Below, piece after piece: positions 55,626 to 63,650 of a DNA stretch of 64,000 nucleotides. Under the pieces are notes generated by a model. The model made no database searches, was not told the DNA's origin, and saw nothing but the letters and a program-made list of their open reading frames with translations. A program made the translations under genes and the position numbers. Position 1 is the stretch's first letter. Each line of letters starts with the position of its first letter. Origin of the DNA: Cellvibrio sp. pealriver (GTDB lineage Bacteria; Pseudomonadota; Gammaproteobacteria; Pseudomonadales; Cellvibrionaceae); contig NZ_KQ236688.1 in assembly GCF_001183545.1 (NCBI RefSeq), positions 587,149-651,148 on the forward strand, written 5' to 3'.

Positions 55626-55901
55626 ATGTCATTGATGCAAGATGTGTTAAAGAGTGGATTGTATCGTCATTACAAAGGTAATGATTATTTTGTTTTTCAG
55701 GTCGCGCATCACAGTGAAACGCGCGAGCCGTTAGTGTTTTATCGCTGTTTGTATGGCGATTACTCATGGTGGGTTCGTCCACTGGAGATGTTCACTGAAA
55801 CTGTTGAACTCGCGGGTGAAACCATTCCTCGCTTTCGTTTTGTGCGGGAATTGACGGCGGCAGAACAATTCAATTACTTGTCGGAAACGGTAGAGAAATA
55901 A
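55626..55901 (+). CDS. DUF1653 family protein
   Basis: A 91-aa protein matching DUF1653: SGLYRHYKGNDYFVFQVAHHSET, then VFYRCLYGDYSWWVRPLEMF. The family is small, widespread and of unknown function. Its ATG abuts the stop of the CoA-transferase gene, and tadA follows four bases after it. Confidence 0.9.
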   Translation: MSLMQDVLKSGLYRHYKGNDYFVFQVAHHSETREPLVFYRCLYGDYSWWVRPLEMFTETVELAGETIPRFRFVRELTAAEQFNYLSETVEK

Positions 55902-55904
55902 CTT

Positions 55905-56441
55905 GTGACTGATCATCAAGCTGAAAATAATGCAGCGGAACTTGATGCATTATCTGCGGACGATATTCGCTGGATGGATTACGCCATTGGTTTGGCTGCG
56001 CAAGGTGAAGTATTGGGCGAGGTTCCTGTGGGAGCAGTCATAGTGGCCGATAACCAGATCATCGGGGAAGGTTTTAATCAACCCATTTCCCTGCACGATG
56101 CAACCGCACACGCGGAAATTGTTGCGTTGCGCCAAGCATCGGCGAAGATCCAGAATTATCGCGTAGTGGGCGCTACGCTTTACGTTACTCTGGAGCCTTG
56201 CACAATGTGTGTTGGCGCGTTGGTTCATGCGCGTATCAAGCGGCTGGTGTTTGGTACCACTGAGCCCAAAGCTGGCGCTGTGGTGAGTAAGGCAAGGTTA
56301 TTGGATAACGAGCACTTCAATCATCGTATTGAGTATGCCGGGGGGGCTTTGGCCGATAAGTGCCAGCATCAGCTCAGCCAGTTTTTTGCTTATCGCCGTG
56401 AGGAAAAACGTAAACAAAAACTGGCCAAACCGGAGTCATAA
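55905..56441 (+). CDS. tadA: tRNA adenosine(34) deaminase
   Basis: Converts A34 to inosine in tRNA-Arg. The 178-aa protein has zinc and proton-shuttle motif HAE (His69-Glu71) and PCTMC with Cys99 and Cys102. The core is GEVPVGAVIV, with KRLVFGTTEPKAGAV further on. It has about 20 extra N-terminal residues (TDHQAENNAAELDALSADD) compared with E. coli. It starts at a GTG four bases after DUF1653. Confidence 0.96.
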   Translation: MTDHQAENNAAELDALSADDIRWMDYAIGLAAQGEVLGEVPVGAVIVADNQIIGEGFNQPISLHDATAHAEIVALRQASAKIQNYRVVGATLYVTLEPCTMCVGALVHARIKRLVFGTTEPKAGAVVSKARLLDNEHFNHRIEYAGGALADKCQHQLSQFFAYRREEKRKQKLAKPES

Positions 56442-56955
56442 CCTCCATCGCAATTTCCGCGTCATTCAAGAGTGCAGGCTCATGCGCTCAACGACTTCGT
56501 CTTATTATCGATTGATAGCTCACTGTTATTGTATTTTTATTTTGAGGGTGAGCTATTGATAGTATTTATTGATTCTTCGTCCTGTTCCTCTCTCATTCTG
56601 TGCTTCACTAGAGTCAAATATTAGCCTTCCAGGAAAATTTCTTATTATTTGGCTAGAAAGATATTTTCAATTTGGTATACAATTTTTGAAATATAAGAAA
56701 ATTATTTACAATAATAAAGTATTGCCGTTAGCGCCATGCAATAGCAGGTGCTGCAACCACTAGTGCCGCAGAAGAGAACGCAAGATCAAGGGTTACTTTT
56801 TGCAACTATTGCAACAAGTCCGCCCTTCATTCCTATTACCCAGTTGTTATTCGATGTTTTGTATCGCTCCGATGTTCAGGATGAGGTGTACACCTATACC
56901 TGTTCAGTGGTGCGATTACGGGTAAAGCGTTTTATAAGACAACAAAAAGGCGCGA
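56442..56955. other. AT-rich 514-bp gap
   Basis: No supported gene. From about 56500 to 56720 the DNA is strikingly A+T-rich compared with its surroundings. It contains an inverted repeat, ATAGCTCAC (56515-56523) with GTGAGCTAT (56548-56556), and a direct repeat ATTGATAG at 56511 and 56555. A frame running 56748-57203 overlaps the next gene and shows no homology I recognise. Confidence 0.6.
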
Positions 56956-57537
56956 ATGACGATGATAAAAACACTGATTGTATATGCTCATCTATTGGCC
57001 GCCTGTGTAGCGGTAGGTGTCCTGCTAGTCCAAGATATGGCATTAGCCAAAACAAGAGGGAAAAGTCTTTCGGCCGACGTCATAAACGATTTGGTAAAAG
57101 CCGCCAATCTGGTGTCTATCGCGTTGGTAGTCTTATGGGTTTCTGGCTTGGCACTTGTGCTGGTCGGGTACATGGAGGATCCGCAGCAGTATCTGCAAAA
57201 TGAAAAGCTCTGGGCCAAATTTACCGTGGTAATGATTCTGACACTCAACGGCATAGCTCTACATTACTTCAGTTTCCCTCGTGTTATCTCAGCTCACGGA
57301 TTGCTCGGGCAGCCCTCGTTAACACAGGTATTAGTCGTGCTGACGGGAGCCATCTCATCGGTGTCCTGGTTGTTTTCTTGTTACCTGGGGATCGCGCGCC
57401 CTTGGAATTACACCGCCAACTATGGTTTTGTGATGGCGATATATGGATTGGTATTGGTCGGTGCTTTTATTGTGGCGGGGGAGGTGTTGCGCAGCATGCG
57501 TAAAACAATGGATTTTTCGTGTTCCCTAAATGAGTAG
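56956..57537 (+). CDS. Unrecognised small integral membrane protein
   Basis: A 193-aa protein with about five hydrophobic segments: near 5-26 (LIVYAHLLAACVAVGVLLVQD), 50-70, 87-105, 120-145 and 157-177. AAAAAGGCG precedes the ATG. The start MIKTLIVYAHLLAA and loop layout vaguely resemble DUF2214/CopD-like membrane families, but I cannot assign it. It has no close operon partner, and sits in an otherwise gene-poor stretch. Confidence 0.7.
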   Translation: MTMIKTLIVYAHLLAACVAVGVLLVQDMALAKTRGKSLSADVINDLVKAANLVSIALVVLWVSGLALVLVGYMEDPQQYLQNEKLWAKFTVVMILTLNGIALHYFSFPRVISAHGLLGQPSLTQVLVVLTGAISSVSWLFSCYLGIARPWNYTANYGFVMAIYGLVLVGAFIVAGEVLRSMRKTMDFSCSLNE

Positions 57538-57556
57538 GGGGCGCATAAGCGCCCCC
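57537..57556 (+). terminator. GC-rich hairpin at the end of the membrane protein gene
   Basis: GGGGGCGC-ATAA-GCGCCCCC, a perfect 8-bp stem that begins in the stop codon. There is no T run after it. Confidence 0.5.
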
Positions 57557-57840
57557 GTACAAATACTATCCCTAAGTAGAAGTAGTCAATTAGCGTCGAT
57601 TTTCCTTTCGAATCCCTGACCGCCTTTCCTCCTGCGCTAGTGCAGTCCCTTGATGTCGTCCGACATCGCGTCCCTAACAGGTGGGCGCATCCATTGACCT
57701 TGCCTGGCCAGATCACATCATTGTCTACTTCCTTGATGTAGCCATTATGCGTCTGGAGCTGGCGGCGGAATAGTCGCAAAAGTCGCTACTTTTTGTGAGA
57801 CATTGACTACAACCTATAGCTGAATAATCTATGTAATAGA
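57557..57840. other. Non-coding gap between convergent genes
   Basis: No supported gene. The only structure I see is a near-perfect palindrome, GATGTCG-TC-CGACATC, at 57652-57667. Open frames here are short and give no recognisable protein. Confidence 0.5.
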
Positions 57841-59253
57841 TTACTTTATAACCTTGTAACAGGGGATATAGGCTCTACCTGGTAATTTCATCCGGTTTTG
57901 ACGTGCAAAGGATTCAAGCAGTTCGTCTACAGGATGCATAATTTCGTAATCGCCATGCAATTCAAAATGGCCGTATTTTTCAATTGCGCAAATACCTTCC
58001 TCTTTTACATTACCGGCTACGATGCCTGAAAACGCACGGCGTAAATTGGCTGCCAACTGGTTGACAGGTTGATTTTTGTGAAGCTCCAGATTTCGCATGT
58101 TCTCGTGAGTAGGGATAAACGGTTGCTGTAAATCCGGGCTGATTTTTAATTGCCAATTGAAATAGTAGGCATCATCACTTTGTTTGCGGAATTCGCGTAC
58201 TTTTTTAATGCCTTCTTTCATTTCTTGTGCAACAGCTTCGGGATCATTAACAATGATTTTGTAATGTGCTTGCGCTTCACTGCCCAAGGTATCGCCAATA
58301 AATTTGTCGATGCGTGAGAAATATTCAGCCGAGTTCTCGGGGCCGGTAAATATCAGTGGAAACGGAATATTTTTGTTGTCAGGATGTAACAGCAATCCAA
58401 GGATATAAAGAATTTCTTCTGCAGTTCCTGCTCCGCCCGGGAATACAATAATGCCGTGCCCTAACCTTACAAATGCTTCAAGCCGTTTTTCAATGTCGGG
58501 CATGATTGCTAATTGATTCACAATAGGGTTTGGCGCTTCAGCGGCAATAATGCCGGGCTCTGTAATACCTATGTAGCGACCATTATTGATGCGTTGTTTT
58601 GCATGCCCGATGGTTGCCCCTTTCATTGGGCCTTTCATTGCACCTGGACCGCAGCCAGTACATATATCCAAACCGCGTAACCCCAATTGATAGCCCACTT
58701 CCTTGGTGTAGTCGTACTCAATACGGTTAATAGAGTGACCACCCCAACAAACGACTAGATTGGGATCTAATCCCGCTTTCAATAAATTGGCATTGCGCAG
58801 CATATGGAAAACGGCATCGGTAATTCCTTCCGATGTGTGCATACTGAATTTGGGATTGCCATTTAGCTCATCATTGTTATAAATCACATCGCGCAGCACG
58901 GTGAATAAATGCTCGCTAATACCGCGGATCATTTTGTCATCAACAAATGCATTTGCAGGTGCATTTTTTACAGCGAGTTTTATACCGCGCTCTTCTTGCA
59001 CAATACTGATATCAAAATCTTTGTAACGCTCCAAAAGTTCTTTGCCATCATCCAGGTCATTACCTGTGTTAAGTACGGCAAGTGAACAGTTACGGAATAG
59101 CTTATAAAGGCCGCTTTGGCTGGAGTCGAGTAATTTGGCGACTTCAACTTTGGAAAGTACATTTAATTGGTCGAGCGGAGAAATCAGTGCGTTGACTGTT
59201 TTATATGCGCCCGATTCATGAAAGATAGGTGCATTGGGATTCAAGTTGCTCAT
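57841..59253 (-). CDS. ppnN: Pyrimidine/purine nucleotide 5'-monophosphate nucleosidase PpnN
   Basis: Hydrolyses nucleotide monophosphates to base and ribose-5-phosphate; in E. coli it is activated by (p)ppGpp. The 470-aa protein carries the LOG-family motif PGGAGTAEEILYILG with the central CGPGAMKGPMKGATIGHAKQ, plus the N-terminal (QEERGIKLAVKN) and C-terminal YgdH-specific parts that set it apart from short LOG proteins. I start at the ATG at 59253, with AAGGAC upstream, rather than the ATG at 59268. Confidence 0.95.
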   Translation of the reverse strand: MSNLNPNAPIFHESGAYKTVNALISPLDQLNVLSKVEVAKLLDSSQSGLYKLFRNCSLAVLNTGNDLDDGKELLERYKDFDISIVQEERGIKLAVKNAPANAFVDDKMIRGISEHLFTVLRDVIYNNDELNGNPKFSMHTSEGITDAVFHMLRNANLLKAGLDPNLVVCWGGHSINRIEYDYTKEVGYQLGLRGLDICTGCGPGAMKGPMKGATIGHAKQRINNGRYIGITEPGIIAAEAPNPIVNQLAIMPDIEKRLEAFVRLGHGIIVFPGGAGTAEEILYILGLLLHPDNKNIPFPLIFTGPENSAEYFSRIDKFIGDTLGSEAQAHYKIIVNDPEAVAQEMKEGIKKVREFRKQSDDAYYFNWQLKISPDLQQPFIPTHENMRNLELHKNQPVNQLAANLRRAFSGIVAGNVKEEGICAIEKYGHFELHGDYEIMHPVDELLESFARQNRMKLPGRAYIPCYKVIK

Positions 59254-59491
59254 ATTGGTCCTTAGCATCGTCGATGCAGTGATTCTGTTAGCGAGGTTTT
59301 TAGCTGTTTATGCAAGTGTAGTGTTATTTTGGCTGTTATGCCTGAGCAGAGACTTGCCCAAATGTGTAATTGCTATCAAGATGACAAATAGGCTAATGAT
59401 TTGCACAAAAATTAAACAAAATCTGTGCCGTAGAAGTGTGTATCGTTTTACATAATCACACATGGCCGCACATATTCGCGAGAGAGTTGTT

Positions 59492-60160
59492 ATGAAATAT
59501 TTACCTTGTGTTGAAAAGGTCACCCAGCCTCAATTACCTGTTACCGCGAGCGTGATTTGGTTGCATGGCTTGGGCGCAGATGGCAATGATTTCGCGCCTT
59601 TGGTGCCTGAGTTGCATTTGCCCGATACGCTATCAATACGCTTTATATTTCCTCATGCCCCGAGCATGCCAGTGACCATCAATGGTGGTTACGTTATGCC
59701 TGCCTGGTACGATATTTTGGAAATGAATCTCGATCGCCGTGTAGATGAAAAGCAATTAATCGCGAGCGCAGATGCAGTGAAGTTGTTGATTGATCGCGAA
59801 ATTGAACGCGGTGTTGCAAGTGAAAATATTATTCTAGTGGGGTTTTCCCAAGGTGGTGCCGTCGCCTACCATGCAGGGCTGACTAGCGATAAGCCGCTCG
59901 CTGGGTTGTTAATCCTATCGAGTTATTTTGCGACATCTTCCTGTGTGGAAATTCAGTCTGCAAATAAAAATATTCCAATTTTGATTCAACACGGCAGCGC
60001 AGATCCTGTGGTCCCTGAAGTGTTGGGGCAGCGTGCATATCACTTTTTACAAGAGCGTGGTTGCAATGTGCAATTCGAATCTTATCCAATGGAACATACC
60101 GTATGCTTCCCGCAAATTGCTGCCATGTCGCGTTGGTTTCAGACGGTATTGATTAAATAA
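59492..60160 (+). CDS. Carboxylesterase/phospholipase family alpha/beta-hydrolase
   Basis: A 222-aa cytoplasmic esterase of the carboxylesterase type I family (P. fluorescens EstB-like). It has WLHGLGADGNDF for the oxyanion hole, GFSQGG with Ser119, and a terminal His in PMEHTVCFPQI. GAGAG precedes the ATG at 59492. The frame extends to 59462 without support. Its stop directly abuts the stop of the convergent GH84 gene. Confidence 0.93.
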   Translation: MKYLPCVEKVTQPQLPVTASVIWLHGLGADGNDFAPLVPELHLPDTLSIRFIFPHAPSMPVTINGGYVMPAWYDILEMNLDRRVDEKQLIASADAVKLLIDREIERGVASENIILVGFSQGGAVAYHAGLTSDKPLAGLLILSSYFATSSCVEIQSANKNIPILIQHGSADPVVPEVLGQRAYHFLQERGCNVQFESYPMEHTVCFPQIAAMSRWFQTVLIK

Positions 60161-61321
60161 TTAATCCGTAAGGCATGCAGGGTCAAATTCATATTTTCCA
60201 TCTAACCAGTCGATAATTTCTTGCGCGTAATGATTATTAGTAAATTGCTGATAGCGTGCGCGCAGCTCTATTTTTTCATTATCTGTTAACTTTTTTAAGC
60301 CTTGATCCTGGAGCAAATGAAGATCTTGTTCCAGTTGTTGCGCTAATTTTTCCCCACACAATGTTGTTGTAATCTGCGTAAATGCCAGCGTTGGGTTGTA
60401 TGTATGCGGGTTTTCGTAGGCAAGCGGCAAGCTGGCAAGAGGTAATTGTGAAAGCCAAGGTTGATTCATTGGGTTAACCGCATGGCCGGCTAATTTTCCG
60501 TTGAGTAGGCGATGGCTTTGATCGAATGCGCGCAGCTGCAATAAATTGGATTTTACGGCGCTGTCGTTAACTGGATAGTTGTCCCATAAAAATGGTTTTC
60601 TGCCGAGTAATTCTGCCACGGTGTCCAAGTGCGAAGTAGGGTAATTGGATGAGCAGACCTTTTCTCCGGTCCAAAACATATCAATGCTTTTATCCAAATG
60701 CCGGGAAAATGATTGCCAGTAATGCTCAGGCATTTGACCAAATACTTTTTCCAAAACAGGATCAAAACTGTAGTAAGTCGGACAAAAAATAATTTTTTTA
60801 GCTGTACTTGCATCGGCTGCTTGATGGGCGATGTCAATCTGGATTTGGGCGAGATGTGGGATGTCACCGCGCATATCATCAAATAATATGCACAGTATGT
60901 CGGGCTCCAGCTGATTGATCTCTTTAATACGTGTTACGAGTTGGTTGCGTTGGTCGTGTGAATTATCCAGATAAATTTCATGCGGACTTAAACCGATACC
61001 AAAACTGATCTGTTGATCACGGTAAACCTCCCGCAACTCCCGAAGATGCACTTTGGTTTCTTCCGGCCAGTCTGTTTGCCATTCGCGCCGTAAATTTTTG
61101 TCACTTTTTGGTGCGTAGATGTAAAAGTCATACTGATGCTGCGCAAGAAATTGTGCGTAATTTTTGCGGTCTTCCCAGCTCCAGGTGCGACCAAAAAAAC
61201 CTTCGATTATGCCGCACGATGTTGAATGGTTTTTATACATAGAGGGTTGTTTCTGTGGCGTTAATTGGATTCGGTAGGGCGCAGCACGTGAATTGACACC
61301 AAAAACCCATCTGCCTATCAT
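60161..61321 (-). CDS. GH84 beta-N-acetylglucosaminidase (OGA/hyaluronidase-like)
   Basis: A 386-aa protein whose core CGIIEGFFGRTWSWEDR begins the GH84 barrel. The two catalytic aspartates are adjacent, Asp148-Asp149 in LFDDMRGD, as required for substrate-assisted cleavage of O-GlcNAc-type substrates. Conserved active-site segments are FIYAPKSD-type (DFYIYAPKSDKNLRREW), FWTGEKVCSS and WDNYPVND. There is no signal peptide, so it looks cytoplasmic, unlike many pathogen GH84 enzymes. AAGG precedes the ATG at 61321; an internal ATG at 61240 lies nearer the conserved core but lacks a ribosome-binding site. Substrate is unknown. Confidence 0.88.
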   Translation of the reverse strand: MIGRWVFGVNSRAAPYRIQLTPQKQPSMYKNHSTSCGIIEGFFGRTWSWEDRKNYAQFLAQHQYDFYIYAPKSDKNLRREWQTDWPEETKVHLRELREVYRDQQISFGIGLSPHEIYLDNSHDQRNQLVTRIKEINQLEPDILCILFDDMRGDIPHLAQIQIDIAHQAADASTAKKIIFCPTYYSFDPVLEKVFGQMPEHYWQSFSRHLDKSIDMFWTGEKVCSSNYPTSHLDTVAELLGRKPFLWDNYPVNDSAVKSNLLQLRAFDQSHRLLNGKLAGHAVNPMNQPWLSQLPLASLPLAYENPHTYNPTLAFTQITTTLCGEKLAQQLEQDLHLLQDQGLKKLTDNEKIELRARYQQFTNNHYAQEIIDWLDGKYEFDPACLTD

Positions 61322-61497
61322 AGCGGCCTTTTTGTGCTGGGCAAATTCGCATTATTTACACTATTTTTTGCGTATCTGGAGAGAGAAAGGTCTGGCATAT
61401 CTTTCGAGTGCGTTTATTTGCAGTCGTTCATTTCAAGCTTGAATTGCGCGTAATTAATAAAATCTAGGATGGTCTCGCGCAACTTGGAAATGTTGTA

Positions 61498-61518
61498 GGA
61501 AGGTTATCCTTCCTTTTT
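61498..61518 (+). terminator. Orphan intrinsic terminator upstream of pgi
   Basis: GGAAGG-TTAT-CCTTCC followed by TTTTT. No protein gene lies upstream of it on the plus strand between the divergent GH84 gene and pgi, so it may end a small RNA or act as an attenuator in the pgi leader. Confidence 0.6.
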
Positions 61519-61712
61519 CATGGTGTCCAGTTTTCAGTAATGTAAAAGATGCGAGCAGGTCGGGCAGGCCTTTGTTTGGGCTCTCGTCTCTTGCCAAGGT
61601 CGCAATAACCCGAACGGTAATGGCATTTTGCGGATGGCTTCACCGCAGTTGTTAATTAAAAGGCGCAGACCTGACAACAAAAAAGAAGCTGAAATAGGAA
61701 TCAACCACCTGT

Positions 61713-61747
61713 TTAGGTGCATCGTCTCATAGAGGAATAGCACCTAA
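61713..61747 (+). promoter_or_regulatory. Hairpin in the pgi leader
   Basis: TTAGGTGC (61713-61720) pairs with GCACCTAA (61740-61747) over a 19-base loop. It ends 24 bp before the pgi ATG and just upstream of the GGAG ribosome-binding site. A regulatory role is possible but untested. Confidence 0.35.
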
Positions 61748-61771
61748 TGCATTTTTGTTTGTGGAGTAGAA

Positions 61772-63433
61772 ATGACTAACCCTGTTGTGCGTCCTACCGA
61801 CTTGCCTACCTGGAAAACCCTTGAAGCCCATGCGGCGCAAATGAAGCCCCAACATCTGAAAGATTTGTTTGCAGCCGATGATGCGCGGTTTGATAAATTT
61901 TCCCTGCAGCTTCCTTCTTTTCTGTTCGACTACTCCAAAAATCTGATTGCCGATGAAACCAAAGCAGCGCTTTTGGCGTTGGCGAAAGAATCTGATGTTG
62001 AAGGTTGGCGCAGCAAGATGTTTGCGGCTGAGCATATCAATGCAACGGAAGATCGCGCTGTTATGCACGTTGCCTTGCGCGATAAGTCTGACAAGCCAAT
62101 TATCATCGATGGTTCTGATGCGCGTCCGGCCATTAATGCCGAGCTGGAACGCATGCGCAAGTTGAGCGAGAAGTTGCGCTCGGGCGCTTGGACTGGCTAT
62201 ACCGGTAAAACGATTACTGACATTGTTAGTATTGGTATCGGGGGGTCCAATCTCGGCCCGCTCATGGTGTGTGAAGCGCTCAAAGATTACAGCGATAAAC
62301 GTTTTAACATGCATTTTGTATCCAATATCGATGGCGTGCAGATTGCTGAAGTGTTGGCCGGTTTGAATCCGGAAACGACGCTGTTTGTTATCTCCTCCAA
62401 AACTTTTACCACTCAGGAAACTATGACCAATGCCCGCACTGCCGAGCAATGGTTTATGGCGGCAGCGGGCGACAAGGCTGCGATTGCCAAACACTTTGTA
62501 GCAGTCTCCACCAACCGCAAACTGGTAACTGCATTTGGAATTGCAGAAGAAAATATCTTCGATATGTGGGATTGGGTAGGTGGGCGCTTCTCATTGTGGT
62601 CCGCAATTGGTTTGCCAATTGTGTTGTTCCTCGGTTATGCGTTATTCGATGAGCTGTTACAAGGCGCTTATGAGATGGATCAACATTTCCAAACAGCGCC
62701 GTTGGCTGAAAATGCTCCGGTGATGTTGGCGTTAGTAGGGGTCTGGAATCGCAATTTCCTTGGTTATCCTGCTCATGCGTTGCTGCCATATGACCAATGC
62801 TTGCATCGTTTCCCTGCCTACATGCAGCAGGCGGAAATGGAAAGTAATGGTAAGTCCGTTAATTGGGCCGGTGAGCAAATTACTTATGGTAGCGTGCCGT
62901 TGGTCTGGGGTGAGGTGGGTATCAACGGACAGCATGCTTTCTATCAAATGTTGCATCAGGGTACGGATATTATTCCGGCTGATTTCATTGGTTCGATTGC
63001 GCCGACTGTGTCAGTTGAAGGGCATCATGATGCGCTAATGGCTAATTTCTTTGCGCAGACCCAAGCCTTGATGTTGGGTATTGATGCGGATCAGGTGCGC
63101 CGTGAGCTTTCAGCTAAAGGTGTCAGTGCCGAGCGTATCGAAGAGATTGTTGAGCACAAAGTGCATCGCGGTAATCGCCCCACCAATACCTTTCTGCTAA
63201 ACAAAGTAGATGCCCGCTCACTGGGGGCATTGATTGCGCTTTATGAGCACAAAATTTTTGTACAAGGTATCATTTGGCGTATTCACTCCTTCGATCAATG
63301 GGGGGTTGAGTTAGGCAAAGTACTTGCTGCGGGTATACAGCCTGAGTTGGATACCGGCAAAGCGACTAATGCCAAGCACGATGCCTCAACGCGTAACTTG
63401 ATTGATTTTTATAAGCGCGCGAAAAGCGTGTAA
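61772..63433 (+). CDS. pgi: Glucose-6-phosphate isomerase
   Basis: Interconverts glucose-6-phosphate and fructose-6-phosphate. The 553-aa E. coli-type enzyme has VSIGIGGSNLGPLM, SSKTFTTQETMTNA and GGRFSLWSAIGLP. Catalytic segments are GEVGINGQHAFYQMLHQG and the terminal Lys region SFDQWGVELGK. GGAG precedes the ATG. With edd 217 bp downstream, hexose phosphate can go to the Entner-Doudoroff route; zwf and pgl are not in the window. The 450-bp space before it holds an orphan terminator and a leader hairpin. Confidence 0.98.
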   Translation: MTNPVVRPTDLPTWKTLEAHAAQMKPQHLKDLFAADDARFDKFSLQLPSFLFDYSKNLIADETKAALLALAKESDVEGWRSKMFAAEHINATEDRAVMHVALRDKSDKPIIIDGSDARPAINAELERMRKLSEKLRSGAWTGYTGKTITDIVSIGIGGSNLGPLMVCEALKDYSDKRFNMHFVSNIDGVQIAEVLAGLNPETTLFVISSKTFTTQETMTNARTAEQWFMAAAGDKAAIAKHFVAVSTNRKLVTAFGIAEENIFDMWDWVGGRFSLWSAIGLPIVLFLGYALFDELLQGAYEMDQHFQTAPLAENAPVMLALVGVWNRNFLGYPAHALLPYDQCLHRFPAYMQQAEMESNGKSVNWAGEQITYGSVPLVWGEVGINGQHAFYQMLHQGTDIIPADFIGSIAPTVSVEGHHDALMANFFAQTQALMLGIDADQVRRELSAKGVSAERIEEIVEHKVHRGNRPTNTFLLNKVDARSLGALIALYEHKIFVQGIIWRIHSFDQWGVELGKVLAAGIQPELDTGKATNAKHDASTRNLIDFYKRAKSV

Positions 63434-63466
63434 CTGTTTCGAGGCAGGTCGTTGCCTCAGACAGTT
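63432..63466 (+). terminator. Stem-loop after pgi
   Basis: AACTGT...ACAGTT outer stem with GAGGCA-GGTCGT-TGCCTC inside, overlapping the pgi stop codon. There is no T run, so this is likely a 3'-end hairpin or part of the leader of edd. Confidence 0.5.
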
Positions 63467-63490
63467 AGATTAACTGATTAGAAGTTGAAA

Positions 63491-63616
63491 GCGTCGGGCA
63501 ATGAACCCGGCGCAGGATGCACAACCGCTGTGGGCAACTTTGCCTGCTACAGGCTTAAAATCCTGTTTCGGTTGGTGTACGAAGTTGAGCACCTCGGTTG
63601 CAAATCTATGGTTTGC
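63491..63616 (+). ncRNA. Candidate structured leader RNA of edd
   Basis: Four successive hairpins in about 125 nt. They are GCGTCGGG/CCCGGCGC (63491-63513), GGGCA/TGCCT (63532-63545) nested in GCAGG/CCTGC (63512-63547), ACAGG/CCTGT (63549-63566) and GCAAA/TTTGC (63600-63616). It ends 34 bp before the edd ATG. I match it to no riboswitch family I know, and it has no T-loop, so it is not a tRNA. It is offered as a possible cis-regulatory RNA. Confidence 0.35.
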
Positions 63617-63650
63617 GGTAGGTTATAGCCCTAAGAGCAATGGTATTCAC

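Noticed and set aside
56748..57203. 151-codon plus-strand frame overlapping the unknown membrane protein
   Set aside because: Overlaps the better-supported gene at 56956 in another frame and has no recognisable content.
57420..57779. 119-codon minus-strand frame in the gap before ppnN
   Set aside because: Partly antisense to the membrane protein gene, no homology recognised and no start signal.
61534..61743. 69-codon minus-strand frame with a CPTC motif before pgi
   Set aside because: Starts with GTG without a ribosome-binding site inside the pgi leader hairpin, and no family is recognised; probably chance.
63549..63566. Hairpin resembling a tRNA anticodon arm (ACAGG-CTTAAAAT-CCTGT) upstream of edd
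   Set aside because: The loop is eight bases, there is no GTTCRANYC T-arm on either strand at a suitable distance and no acceptor stem, so it is not a tRNA.
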